From the NCBI RefSeq assembly GCF_003332275.1, contig NZ_QOVA01000007.1, forward strand, positions 124,001-188,000: a DNA stretch of 64,000 nt, in the 5' to 3' direction. This DNA is from Edaphovirga cremea (GTDB lineage Bacteria; Pseudomonadota; Gammaproteobacteria; Enterobacterales; Enterobacteriaceae). How positions within the stretch are numbered: position 1 is the stretch's first letter; every line of letters begins with the position of its first letter. A program made the translations under genes and the position numbers. Under the pieces are notes generated by a model, which was not told the DNA's origin, searched no databases, and saw only the letters and a list, made by a program, of their open reading frames with translations. Of this stretch, positions 39,816 through 48,743 are shown in pieces.

Positions 39816-40484
39816 ATGGCATATACCCGCCCTATCGAGGCCGCTATATTTGATATGGATGGTCTGTTGATAGATTCAGAACCCCTTTGGATTCAGGCTG
39901 AAATGGATATTCTGAGCACCTTGGGCGTTGATCTTTCACAACGGGATCAATTACCAGACACGCTGGGTCTGCGTATCGATCAGGTGGTGGATATGTGGTA
40001 TCAGGCGTTCCCGTGGAAAGGTCCGGATCGTGCGCAAGTGATTGAACGGGTAATTAATCGTGCTGTGGAACTGATAGATGCAACACGCCCACTCCTTCCT
40101 GGCGTTCAACATGCCTTGGATCTCTGTCGCGATAGCGGTTTAAAAATCGGTCTGGCCTCAGCATCACCGCTCTTCATGCTTGAGCGGGTGCTGGAGATGT
40201 TTCAGCTACAGGATTATTTTCAGGTTCGGGTTTCTGCCCAATTCCTGCCTTATAGCAAACCTCACCCACAGGTTTATCTGATGGCTGCGGAGCAACTGCA
40301 TGTTGATCCGCTCAATTGCATTACCCTTGAAGACTCCTTCAACGGCATGATCGCCACCAAAGCAGCGCGAATGCGTTCCATTGTGGTACCCGATAAAGAG
40401 GTCCGTGACGATCCGCGCTGGGCGTTGGCCGACGTTAAATTAGCGCAATTGGGTCAGTTAAGGAATGAACACATCGGGGGGTAA
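39816..40484 (+). CDS. hxpB: Hexitol phosphatase B (HAD family)
   Basis: 222 residues from the ATG at 39816, preceded by AGGAG; E. coli YniC/HxpB has 222. HAD motif I FDMDGLLIDSE with nucleophile Asp13 and Asp15, motif II ASASP, the Lys in PYSKPHPQVY and motif IV LEDS. It dephosphorylates 2-deoxyglucose 6-phosphate and sugar-alcohol phosphates in E. coli. Confidence 0.94.
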   Translation: MAYTRPIEAAIFDMDGLLIDSEPLWIQAEMDILSTLGVDLSQRDQLPDTLGLRIDQVVDMWYQAFPWKGPDRAQVIERVINRAVELIDATRPLLPGVQHALDLCRDSGLKIGLASASPLFMLERVLEMFQLQDYFQVRVSAQFLPYSKPHPQVYLMAAEQLHVDPLNCITLEDSFNGMIATKAARMRSIVVPDKEVRDDPRWALADVKLAQLGQLRNEHIGG

Positions 40485-40502
40485 TGTTTCGACAGAACAG
40501 TA

Positions 40503-40563
40503 CCTTAGAAGAATAACATTTTCTAAGGCAAATAGTTTGCGGATGCCACAAGGCATCCGCAAA
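40503..40563. terminator. Two hairpins between hxpB and kdgF
   Basis: CCTTAGAA / TTCTAAGG at 40503-40528, then a stronger stem TTTGCGGATGCC / GGCATCCGCAAA with an ACAA loop at 40536-40563. The second suits both convergent genes. Confidence 0.75.
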
Positions 40564-40572
40564 AGAAAAATA

Positions 40573-40905
40573 TCACAGAAAATCAGCGCGTTTTGGCGTG
40601 AACGTATCAATCAATATGCTGTTGTCTTCCAGTGAAACGGCTCCGTGCATTTCATTCTTGATGGCACGATACGCATCGCCCGCTTTCAGAATGCGTTTCA
40701 CACCTTCAATTTCGACTTCAAAACTGCCTGCGGCCACATACGCAATCTGATCGTGGATGTCGTGCTTGTGCGCGGTACCAATGGCACCTTTATCAAAATG
40801 CACGCACACCATCATCAAATCATCACTCCAGGTCATGACTTTACGTTTGATGCCATTGCCCAACTCTTCCCATGGGGTTTCGTCATTAATAAAGAAAGTC
40901 TTCAT
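40573..40905 (-). CDS. kdgF: KdgF, pectin-degradation cupin
   Basis: 110 residues, single small cupin. Metal ligands His46, His48, Gln53 (GTAHKHDIHDQ) and His87 (NEMHGAV). KdgF helps open unsaturated galacturonate (and mannuronate/guluronate) monomers to 4-deoxy-L-threo-5-hexosulose uronate, the substrate of KduI. A KdgR box stands 150 bp upstream. It is divergent from kduD across 588 bp. Confidence 0.95.
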   Translation of the reverse strand: MKTFFINDETPWEELGNGIKRKVMTWSDDLMMVCVHFDKGAIGTAHKHDIHDQIAYVAAGSFEVEIEGVKRILKAGDAYRAIKNEMHGAVSLEDNSILIDTFTPKRADFL

Positions 40906-41054
40906 TTTTTACTCCAATTGATATGCGATAGATGGGATGCACTGATTAGCCAACCCAAACAGCCGTCAGCCACACAGGATTCGGCCCATTCTACTGGCTT
41001 AAAGGTCACGCTGCGGTTAAAAAATTCAAAAAGCATGACCTTCCTCAAGAAATA

Positions 41055-41073
41055 AATAAAACGTTATTTCATT
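41055..41073. promoter_or_regulatory. KdgR operator upstream of kdgF
   Basis: AATAAAACGTTATTTCATT closely fits the KdgR palindrome AATGAAACA-N-TGTTTCATT (16 of 18 half-site positions). It lies 150 bp before kdgF and 421 bp before kduD. Confidence 0.82.
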
Positions 41074-41227
41074 TTTATTGAATTAGTATGCCACAAGAAC
41101 TATCATTCGGCCATCACAAGGAAGAACCGGGCGAGATAGTTGATCCTACTGCGTTGTCACTGCCACGCTACCCAGTTTGATCTGCCCGGGGTATTCCATG
41201 GCGGGTAAGTCTCCGGAAACCCTCCAT

Positions 41228-41277
41228 CAGTTGGTTCATAACACAGTTGGTTCATAACAACAGTTGGTTCATAACAA
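41228..41277. repeat. Tandem array, 16-17 bp period, three near-identical units
   Basis: cagttggttcataaca(a) at 41228-41243, 41244-41260 and 41261-41277. A fourth, diverged piece (gggttggttcattcacg) follows at about 41298. This is the least diverged of the short arrays in the window. It lies between the kdgF operator and the kduD promoter. Confidence 0.85.
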
Positions 41278-41366
41278 ACAAGCGGCAATTTCACCGGGTT
41301 GGTTCATTCACGCAAGCTCAGGCACCAGACGTTCAATTGGGGTTGGGTGGGTGAAGATCGGGCCTT

Positions 41367-41382
41367 TGTGATAAGGATCACG
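41367..41382. promoter_or_regulatory. CRP-like site upstream of kduD
   Basis: TGTGATAAGGATCACG matches TGTGA-N6-TCACA at 9 of 10 core positions, 112 bp before the kduD start. Pectin-catabolic genes of Dickeya are known to need CRP. Confidence 0.65.
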
Positions 41383-41493
41383 TCGCAGTGAGTGAGCTGC
41401 GCTAAACGCGCAACCAATAACAATCGGCGTTGCCACGAGCTCGCCAGTATAAAAACCTGCGGCCGTGCAGCCGCTTACAGAGAGAATGTTAAT

Positions 41494-42255
41494 ATGATTT
41501 TGGATTCCTTTGATTTAAAAGGTAAAGTTGCGCTGGTTACTGGATGTGACACCGGGTTGGGTCAAGGTATGGCTGTCGGTCTGGCTCAGGCTGGTTGTGA
41601 CATCGTCGGCATCAACGTAGTAGAACCTACAGAAACCATCGCTAAAGTGCAGGCATTGGGCCGTCGTTTCCTGAGCCTCAGTGCTGACTTAAGCAAAATT
41701 GACAAAATTCCGGAACTGATTGAAAAAGCAGTTGCTGAATTTGGTCATATTGACGTGTTGGTTAACAACGCTGGTATTATCCGTCGTGAAGACGCCATCG
41801 AGTTCAGCGAGAAGAACTGGGATGACGTCATGAACGTTAACATCAAAACCGTCTTCTTCATGTCTCAGGCTGTTGCACGCCAATTCATCAAGCAAGGTAA
41901 AGGCGGCAAAATCATTAACGTTGCTTCTATGCTCTCCTTCCAGGGCGGTATCCGGGTTCCTTCTTACACTGCGTCAAAAAGTGCTGTAATGGGCGTTACC
42001 CGTTTGCTGGCCAATGAGTGGGCAAAACACAACATCAACGTCAATGCGATTGCCCCAGGTTACATGGCAACCAACAATACCCAGCAGTTGCGTGCCGATG
42101 AAGACCGTAGCAAAGAGATCCTTGAGCGCATCCCTGCTGGCCGTTGGGGCTTGCCAGATGACGTGATGGGTCCAGTGGTATTCCTGTCATCCACAGCATC
42201 TGATTACATCAACGGTTACACCATTGCCGTAGACGGTGGCTGGTTAGCACGTTAA
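41494..42255 (+). CDS. kduD: 2-dehydro-3-deoxy-D-gluconate 5-dehydrogenase KduD
   Basis: 253 residues from the ATG at 41494 (MILDSFDLKGKVALVTG), the same as known KduD. Classical short-chain dehydrogenase: TGCDTGLG (16-23) for NAD(H), NNAG, catalytic Ser in NVASMLS and YTASK. It reduces 2,5-diketo-3-deoxygluconate to 2-keto-3-deoxygluconate, the KdgR inducer. KduI, which acts just before it, is not adjacent. Confidence 0.95.
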   Translation: MILDSFDLKGKVALVTGCDTGLGQGMAVGLAQAGCDIVGINVVEPTETIAKVQALGRRFLSLSADLSKIDKIPELIEKAVAEFGHIDVLVNNAGIIRREDAIEFSEKNWDDVMNVNIKTVFFMSQAVARQFIKQGKGGKIINVASMLSFQGGIRVPSYTASKSAVMGVTRLLANEWAKHNINVNAIAPGYMATNNTQQLRADEDRSKEILERIPAGRWGLPDDVMGPVVFLSSTASDYINGYTIAVDGGWLAR

Positions 42256-42274
42256 TCCATATTCATAGTCTTCA

Positions 42275-42300
42275 AAAGGCGCAATGTTTATTGCGCCTTT
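42275..42300 (+). terminator. kduD terminator
   Basis: Stem AAAGGCGCAA / TTGCGCCTTT with a 6-nt loop and a following T-run. Confidence 0.9.
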
Positions 42301-42447
42301 TTTTCTTTTTAATCAAAAAGTTAGTTTTTAGTTATAAAAAATTTCCGTTTTAAGATCCCCTTCCATAAAAAAATCAAAACAACGTTCCGACTTTGATCAC
42401 ACTTTTACCATCCTCTGAATGACTCGCTTCGAAATACAAATATAATC

Positions 42448-42468
42448 AATCAAAACACTGTTTCTATT
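42448..42468 (+). promoter_or_regulatory. KdgR operator of pelW-togMNAB
   Basis: A palindrome centred on 42458 (AAACA-C-TGTTT core, with further partial symmetry outward) fits the KdgR box at about 13 of 18 positions. It lies 43 bp before the pelW start. Confidence 0.78.
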
Positions 42469-42511
42469 TATGAGGAACTGTAAAACAGTTTCCCGACATG
42501 AGGCATCGTCA

Positions 42512-44173
42512 ATGGCAGTTGCAACAAAAGCGTTAAGCAGTGATGGAATGATTCTGGACTGGTTGTCAGCCATACGCAGCCACGTTGAACAAATCCAGAA
42601 ACACGGTCACAGCACCAGTAATCCAACGCCTTTGCTCGCCGATGGATTTGACGTTATTAGCTTTGAACCTGTGACCTGGCAATTCTCAGACGGCCACCAG
42701 GCGGCGGTTTCCAACTTTGCCAGCCAGCAGAATTGGCTGCGTACGCTTATCGCATTGAGCGTTGTGACCGGTGATGAAACGTACCGCCAACAGGCCGACG
42801 AGCACAGCCAATATTTCATGTCGAACTATGTTCACCCGAAAAGCGGCCTGTTCTTTTGGGGCGGCCATCGGTTCGTCAATCTCAATACATTGCAGGCAGA
42901 AGGCTTTGAGTCCAAGGCGCTGATGCACGAATTGAAACATCACCTGCCCTTATATGATTATCTGGCGCAGATTGATCGCCAAACCACGCTCAACTTCATT
43001 CAGAGCTTCTGGCATGCGCATGTCGAAGACTGGCAGTCTCTCGATCTGGGTCGCCACGGCGATTATGAAAAAATGCCGGATCCGGATGTCTTCAAACACT
43101 TGCGTAATGACGTGGTTGACCCATCACGTTGGCCTGAACTGCCAGAAACCAAAGGACTGACCTTCGTCAATGCCGGTACCGATCTGATCTTCGCAGCGTT
43201 CACCTTCGCGCGTCTGACAGGCGATAAAAACGCGGCAGCGTGGGGCAAGCATTTATACCGCCAATATGTTCTGGCGCGTAACCCAGACACTGGCATGCCC
43301 GCGTATCAATTCAGCTCCCCGCTTCAACGCCAGCCTATTCCCGCAGACGATCGCCAGACTGAGTCCTGGTACGGTGACCGTGCGAAACGCCAATTTGGGC
43401 CGGAGTTTGGTGAAGTCGCCCGCGAAGCCAACGTGCTGTTCCGCGATATGCGCCCCCTGCTGATCGACAATCCTCTGGCGATGCTGGAAATCCTGCGTCA
43501 GCAACCTGATGAAGAGATGATGGATTGGGTCGTTTCAGGGCTGAAGAGCTACTACCAAAGCGCCTACGACGTTGAGAGCAACACCCTTCGGCCAATGTGG
43601 AATGACGGCCAGGACATGACTGGCTACCGTCTGCTGCGTGACGGCTACTACGGTGCCAAAGATACGGTACTTAACGCGTTCCCACTGGAACCTGATTATC
43701 TGCTGCCACTGGTGCGCGCCTGGAATCTCACCAAAGATCCAGACCTGCTGACGCTGTTGAGCGTGATGCTCAAGCGCTTCGATCTGGCGTATATCACCTG
43801 CGCAGAGGATATCGTCAGCGCAGACACCACCGATTTGGCGTCACCGCAGTTGCTCGTGGCGCTGACTGAACTGGCTGAGAGCTGTGACTCAGATGCCCTG
43901 TTCACACTCGCGGCCAAAGTAGGGAATAACCTGGTCCGTCGTCATTTCCACCGCGGCCTCTTCGTGGAATCGGCACAACATCGTTACGTCCGCCTTGACG
44001 ATCTTGTTCCCCTTGCCTTGTTGACTTATATCGGGGCCAGACAGCAACAGGGCAAACTTCTGCCAACACTTTTAACAAAGGGCGGTTATTTGCACGGGGA
44101 TTTTCAGTACTACCAGCAAAGGAAAACTATTTTTGACGTTGAAGTTATTTACACGTCTTTATTACCAAATTAA
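42512..44173 (+). CDS. pelW: PelW, cytoplasmic exo-polygalacturonate lyase (PL2)
   Basis: 553 residues from the ATG at 42512 (MAVATKALSSDGMILDW), with GAGG 8 bp upstream; an in-frame ATG 14 codons earlier has no ribosome site. No signal peptide, in keeping with a cytoplasmic enzyme. PL2 family (alpha7/alpha7 barrel) with FFWGGHRFVN, HLRNDVVDPSRWP and RPMWNDGQDMTGYRLLRDGYYG, which include the metal-ligating His and the catalytic Arg region. It trims short oligogalacturonides delivered by TogMNAB into unsaturated dimers. First gene of the tog operon. Confidence 0.93.
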   Translation: MAVATKALSSDGMILDWLSAIRSHVEQIQKHGHSTSNPTPLLADGFDVISFEPVTWQFSDGHQAAVSNFASQQNWLRTLIALSVVTGDETYRQQADEHSQYFMSNYVHPKSGLFFWGGHRFVNLNTLQAEGFESKALMHELKHHLPLYDYLAQIDRQTTLNFIQSFWHAHVEDWQSLDLGRHGDYEKMPDPDVFKHLRNDVVDPSRWPELPETKGLTFVNAGTDLIFAAFTFARLTGDKNAAAWGKHLYRQYVLARNPDTGMPAYQFSSPLQRQPIPADDRQTESWYGDRAKRQFGPEFGEVAREANVLFRDMRPLLIDNPLAMLEILRQQPDEEMMDWVVSGLKSYYQSAYDVESNTLRPMWNDGQDMTGYRLLRDGYYGAKDTVLNAFPLEPDYLLPLVRAWNLTKDPDLLTLLSVMLKRFDLAYITCAEDIVSADTTDLASPQLLVALTELAESCDSDALFTLAAKVGNNLVRRHFHRGLFVESAQHRYVRLDDLVPLALLTYIGARQQQGKLLPTLLTKGGYLHGDFQYYQQRKTIFDVEVIYTSLLPN

Positions 44174-44218
44174 AAATTTTACTCACTCACTTTCTTTTAA
44201 TCAGATCAGGTAAGCATT

Positions 44219-45109
44219 ATGAATGAAAACAGAATGCTGGGGCTCGCCTATATCTCTCCCTATATAATAGGGTTGTTGATATTTACGGCATTCCCCTTTG
44301 TCTCATCGTTTATACTGAGTTTTACTGAGTATGACCTGATGAACCCTCCCGTTTTCAATGGGATGGAAAACTATCGTTATATGCTGATGGAAGATGATCT
44401 CTTCTGGAAATCCATGGGCGTTACCTTTGCCTATGTGTTCCTGACTATTCCATTGAAACTGGCGTTCGCACTGGGTATTGCCTTTGTCCTGAACTTCAAG
44501 CTGCGTGGCATTGGCTTCTTCCGTACGGCGTACTACATTCCGTCAATCCTCGGCAGCAGCGTGGCCATCGCCGTCCTGTGGCGTGCCCTGTTTGCTATTG
44601 ATGGTTTGCTGAATGGTTTCATCGGTATCTTTGGCTTTGATGCGATTAACTGGTTGGGTGAACCTTCCCTGGCATTGATGTCGGTAACGCTGCTGCGCGT
44701 CTGGCAATTCGGTTCAGCGATGGTGATCTTCCTTGCTGCCCTGCAGAACGTTCCGCAGTCGCAATACGAAGCCGCCATGATTGACGGTGCATCTAAATGG
44801 CAAATGTTCATGAAAGTGACCGTGCCATTAATTACACCGGTTATTTTCTTTAACTTTATTATGCAGACCACGCAGGCCTTCCAGGAATTTACCGGTCCTT
44901 ATGTTATTACCGGCGGTGGCCCGACGCATTATACCTATCTGTTCTCGCTCTATATTTACGAAACAGCCTTTAAATATTTCGATATGGGTTACGGTGCCGC
45001 ATTGGCGTGGGTTCTGTTCCTGGTCGTCGCCGTCTTTGCGTCGATAGCCTTTAAATCGTCGAAATACTGGGTGTTCTATTCTGCAGATAAAGGAGGAAAA
45101 AATGGCTGA
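44219..45109 (+). CDS. togM: Oligogalacturonide ABC transporter permease TogM
   Basis: 296 residues, MalF/UgpA-type permease with six helices and the cytoplasmic EAA loop (YEAAMIDGASKWQMFMKVTVPLI). With TogN it forms the channel. A 45-bp spacer separates it from pelW. The end overlaps togN by 8 bases. Confidence 0.95.
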   Translation: MNENRMLGLAYISPYIIGLLIFTAFPFVSSFILSFTEYDLMNPPVFNGMENYRYMLMEDDLFWKSMGVTFAYVFLTIPLKLAFALGIAFVLNFKLRGIGFFRTAYYIPSILGSSVAIAVLWRALFAIDGLLNGFIGIFGFDAINWLGEPSLALMSVTLLRVWQFGSAMVIFLAALQNVPQSQYEAAMIDGASKWQMFMKVTVPLITPVIFFNFIMQTTQAFQEFTGPYVITGGGPTHYTYLFSLYIYETAFKYFDMGYGAALAWVLFLVVAVFASIAFKSSKYWVFYSADKGGKNG

Positions 45110-46016
45110 TTTACACAATGGCCAAACGGGACTGAGTTCAGCAGAAGAGATCGCCTCTGCAGAAGTAAGCCGTACATTGCGCCGTGAAAAGATTAATGCC
45201 TGCATCCGTTACGTTATATTGCTGATCGTCGGCTTGCTGATGCTCTATCCGTTGGTCTGGATGTTCTCTGCGTCGCTCAAACCGAACAACGAGATCTTCA
45301 CCTCCATCGGTCTGTGGCCTTCAAACGCGACCAGCGACGGTTTTGTCAACGGTTGGAAAACCGGTACGGAATATAACTTCGGTCATTACATGCTGAACAC
45401 CTTCAAGTATGTCATTCCGAAAGTAATCCTGACGATTATTTCCTCAACCATCGTGGCTTACGGGTTTGCCCGTTTTGATATCCCGTGGAAGAAATTCTGG
45501 TTTGCAACGCTGATCACCACCATGTTGCTGCCAAGCACCGTGCTGCTGATCCCTCAGTACATCATGTTCCGTGAAATGGGCATGCTGAACAGCTACATGC
45601 CGCTCTACCTGCCGCTGGCATTTGCGACACAGGGCTTCTTTGTGTTCATGCTGATCCAGTTCCTGCGCGGCGTACCGCGTGATATGGAAGAGGCCGCACA
45701 AATCGACGGCTGTAACTCCTTCCAGGTGCTGTGGTATGTGGTGGTGCCGATCCTCAAACCGGCCATCATCTCTGTCGCCCTGTTCCAGTTCATGTGGTCC
45801 ATGAACGACTTTATCGGCCCGCTGATCTACGTCTATAGCGTTGACAAGTACCCGATTGCACTGGCGCTGAAAATGTCCATCGACGTGACCGAAGGCGCGC
45901 CGTGGAACGAAATTCTGGCGATGGCGAGTATCTCCATCCTGCCATCCATTATTGTTTTCTTCCTTGCTCAACGCTACTTCGTACAGGGCGTAACCAGCAG
46001 CGGTATCAAAGGTTAA
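45102..46016 (+). CDS. togN: Oligogalacturonide ABC transporter permease TogN
   Basis: 304 residues, MalG-type permease with six helices and the EAA loop (EEAAQIDGCNSFQVLWYVVVPIL). The N-terminal 35 residues are a soluble extension before the first helix. GGAGG lies inside the togM end, 5 bp before the ATG. Confidence 0.95.
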   Translation: MADLHNGQTGLSSAEEIASAEVSRTLRREKINACIRYVILLIVGLLMLYPLVWMFSASLKPNNEIFTSIGLWPSNATSDGFVNGWKTGTEYNFGHYMLNTFKYVIPKVILTIISSTIVAYGFARFDIPWKKFWFATLITTMLLPSTVLLIPQYIMFREMGMLNSYMPLYLPLAFATQGFFVFMLIQFLRGVPRDMEEAAQIDGCNSFQVLWYVVVPILKPAIISVALFQFMWSMNDFIGPLIYVYSVDKYPIALALKMSIDVTEGAPWNEILAMASISILPSIIVFFLAQRYFVQGVTSSGIKG

Positions 46017-46029
46017 TTGAGGATTTATC

Positions 46030-47157
46030 ATGGCTGAAGTCACTTTTAATAAACTGGAAAAAGTCTACTCCAACGGGTTCAAAGCGGTTCATGGTATTGA
46101 CCTGAAAATCGCTGAAGGCGAATTCATGGTTATCGTCGGTCCATCCGGCTGTGCGAAATCAACGACCCTGCGCATGCTGGCCGGTCTGGAAACCATCAGC
46201 GGCGGTGAAGTGCGCATTGGTGACCGTATCGTGAATAACCTGGCACCGAAAAGTCGCGGCATCGCGATGGTGTTCCAGAACTACGCGCTCTACCCGCACA
46301 TGACGGTAAAAGAGAACCTGGCCTTTGGTCTGAAACTGAGCAAAATGCCGAAAGCGCAGATCGAAGAGCAAGTGCTGGAAGCGGCAAAAATCCTTGAGCT
46401 GGAAGAGTTGCTGGATCGCCTGCCCCGCCAGTTGTCGGGTGGACAGGCACAGCGTGTGGCGGTAGGTCGCGCCATCGTGAAAAAACCTGATGTGTTCCTG
46501 TTTGACGAACCGTTGTCAAACCTGGATGCCAAGCTGCGTGCGTCAATGCGTATCCGTATTTCAGACCTGCACAAGCAACTGAAAAAGAGCGGCAAACCGG
46601 CCACGACCGTTTACGTTACCCACGATCAGACTGAAGCCATGACCATGGGCGATCGGATCTGCGTAATGAAACTGGGTCATATCATGCAGGTGGATACGCC
46701 AGACAACCTGTATCACTACCCAAAAAATATGTTTGTAGCGGGCTTCATCGGCGCGCCGGAGATGAACATCAAGCCAAGTAAATTGGTGGAGAAGGATGGC
46801 CAAATCGGTCTGACTGTCGGTCACTACACGCTGGTTCTCAATGCGTCTCAGCAAGATAAAGTCAGGTCTCATGCCGGACAGGACGTGTTCTTCGGCGTGC
46901 GCCCGGAATTTGTCAGTGTCTCAGCGACGCCGTTTGCCGAAAACCATTCTCAGGGCGAACTGGTGCGTGTTGAAAACATGGGCCATGAGTTCTTCATGTA
47001 CCTGAAAGTAGACAACTTCGAGTTAACTTGCCGTATGCCTTCAGACCAGGCAAGACCCATTATTGAAAGCTCTATGCACGGGACAGTGTACTTCCAGTTC
47101 GAAATGGACAAGTGCCACATCTTTGATGCAAAAACAGAACAGAATATATCTCTATAA
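46030..47157 (+). CDS. togA: Oligogalacturonide ABC transporter ATPase TogA
   Basis: 375 residues, MalK/MsmK family. Nucleotide-binding domain with signature LSGGQAQRVAVGRA, Walker B VFLFDEPLSNLDAKLR and switch His VTHDQTEAMT, then the C-terminal regulatory OB-type domain. The Walker A reads GPSGCAKST, with Ala where GxGK(S/T) has its last Gly. It is 13 bp after togN. The rest of the protein looks fully functional. Confidence 0.94.
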   Translation: MAEVTFNKLEKVYSNGFKAVHGIDLKIAEGEFMVIVGPSGCAKSTTLRMLAGLETISGGEVRIGDRIVNNLAPKSRGIAMVFQNYALYPHMTVKENLAFGLKLSKMPKAQIEEQVLEAAKILELEELLDRLPRQLSGGQAQRVAVGRAIVKKPDVFLFDEPLSNLDAKLRASMRIRISDLHKQLKKSGKPATTVYVTHDQTEAMTMGDRICVMKLGHIMQVDTPDNLYHYPKNMFVAGFIGAPEMNIKPSKLVEKDGQIGLTVGHYTLVLNASQQDKVRSHAGQDVFFGVRPEFVSVSATPFAENHSQGELVRVENMGHEFFMYLKVDNFELTCRMPSDQARPIIESSMHGTVYFQFEMDKCHIFDAKTEQNISL

Positions 47158-47172
47158 CAGGAGTTGTACCCA

Positions 47173-48462
47173 ATGAAAAAAACAATTCTACATACCCTGG
47201 TCGCCTCTTCTCTGGTGCTGTTTGCCAGTCAGGCATTTGCTGCGGATGATGTGAATCTGCGTATGTCCTGGTGGGGAGGCAATGGCCGCCATCAGGTCAC
47301 ATTGAAAGCATTGGAAGAGTTCCACAAACAATATCCGAATATCAATGTTAAATCAGAATACACCGGTTGGGACGGTCACCTCTCCCGTCTGACCACCCAG
47401 ATTGCGGGCGGTACCGAGCCTGATGTTATGCAGACCAACTGGAACTGGTTGCCAATTTTCTCTAAAGACGGAAAAGGCTTCTACGACCTGAATACCGTGA
47501 AAGGCGAACTGGATCTGAGCCAGTTCAACCCGATTGAATTGGAACAAACCACGGTTGACGGCAAGCTGAACGGGATCCCAATCTCCGTGACCGCGCGCGT
47601 GTTCTATTTTAACGAAGAAACCTGGAAAAAAGCCGGTCTGGCCTACCCTAAAACCTGGGACGAACTGCTGGCTGCCGGTCAGGTATTCAAAGAAAAACTG
47701 GGTGACCAATACTATCCGCTGGTTCTTGAGCATCAGGACTCCCTGGCGCTGGTCCGCTCTTACATAACGCAGAAATATAATATTCCTGTCATTGACGAAG
47801 CAACCAAGAAATTCAACTACTCGCCAGAGCAGTGGGTTGAGTTTTTTGAAATGTATAAGAAAATGGTTGACAGCCACGTCATGCCGTCTTCCAAATACTA
47901 TGCATCGTTCGGCAAGAGCAACATGTATGAAATGAAACCGTGGGTTAACGGCGAGTGGGCGGGTACCTACATGTGGAACTCCACCATTAACAAATACTCC
48001 GATAACCTGAAAGCACCAGCCAAATTGGAACTGGGTGATTATCCAATGCTGCCTGATGCAAAAGACGCGGGTCTGTTCTTTAAACCTGCACAAATGTTCT
48101 CAATCGGTAAATCCACCAAGCATCCGAAAGAAAGTGCGTTGTTGATTAACTTCCTGCTGAACAGCAAAGAAGGCGTTGACGCACTGGGTCTGGAGCGTGG
48201 TGTGCCATTGAGCCAGGCGGCAGTGAAACAATTGACTGACAATGGCGTGATCAAGGCCGATGATCCTGCGGTATCCGGTTTGACCCTGGCATTAAAACTG
48301 CCACACGAAATGAAGACTTCTCCTTATTTCGATGACCCACAAATCGTTGCCCTGTTTGGTGATGCCATTCAGTCAATAGATTATGGTCAGAAATCCGTTA
48401 AAGAAACGGCAGAATATTTCCAGAAACAAGGCGATCGTATTTTAAAACGCGCTTCACGTTAA
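47173..48462 (+). CDS. togB: Oligogalacturonide-binding periplasmic protein TogB
   Basis: 429 residues from the ATG at 47173, with AGGAG 9 bp upstream. Signal peptide ends AFA (about residue 23). Family 1 extracellular solute-binding protein with the sugar-site stretch NWNWLPIF and aromatic residues WVNGEWAGTYMW typical of oligosaccharide binding. It captures oligogalacturonides in the periplasm and may also serve chemotaxis, as reported for Dickeya. Confidence 0.95.
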   Translation: MKKTILHTLVASSLVLFASQAFAADDVNLRMSWWGGNGRHQVTLKALEEFHKQYPNINVKSEYTGWDGHLSRLTTQIAGGTEPDVMQTNWNWLPIFSKDGKGFYDLNTVKGELDLSQFNPIELEQTTVDGKLNGIPISVTARVFYFNEETWKKAGLAYPKTWDELLAAGQVFKEKLGDQYYPLVLEHQDSLALVRSYITQKYNIPVIDEATKKFNYSPEQWVEFFEMYKKMVDSHVMPSSKYYASFGKSNMYEMKPWVNGEWAGTYMWNSTINKYSDNLKAPAKLELGDYPMLPDAKDAGLFFKPAQMFSIGKSTKHPKESALLINFLLNSKEGVDALGLERGVPLSQAAVKQLTDNGVIKADDPAVSGLTLALKLPHEMKTSPYFDDPQIVALFGDAIQSIDYGQKSVKETAEYFQKQGDRILKRASR

Positions 48463-48492
48463 TACACATTTAATTTAACTCTGTAATAACAA

Positions 48493-48522
48493 TACCCCGT
48501 CATTTATTAAAATGACGGGGTA
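48493..48522 (+). terminator. togB terminator
   Basis: Perfect 13-bp stem TACCCCGTCATTT / AAATGACGGGGTA with a 4-nt loop, followed by CTTTT; closes pelW-togMNAB, so kdgM has its own promoter. Confidence 0.9.
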
Positions 48523-48679
48523 CTTTTCTACATACCTCGGAAAACTCCCAATATTTTTGTAGCGAATCAACAATATAGATCACGATCACGCTTCGTAACC
48601 TTTTCTTACGTTTAATCATATAAAAAAGACATGGATCACATAATTCTTTTGGGAAGTATTTAGAATCTATATCAGCTTT

Positions 48680-48698
48680 AATGAAACGATATTTCAAT
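48680..48698 (+). promoter_or_regulatory. KdgR operator of kdgM
   Basis: AATGAAACGATATTTCAAT matches the KdgR consensus closely (first 8 bases perfect) and lies 45 bp before kdgM. Confidence 0.85.
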
Positions 48699-48743
48699 AA
48701 ATCAATACCAACACCACTGTTCTTCAACAGCGAGAATAAAATA

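Noticed and set aside
41228-41320. Possible CRISPR repeats
   Set aside because: Units abut with no spacers and are 16-17 bp; a simple tandem array. No cas genes anywhere in the window.
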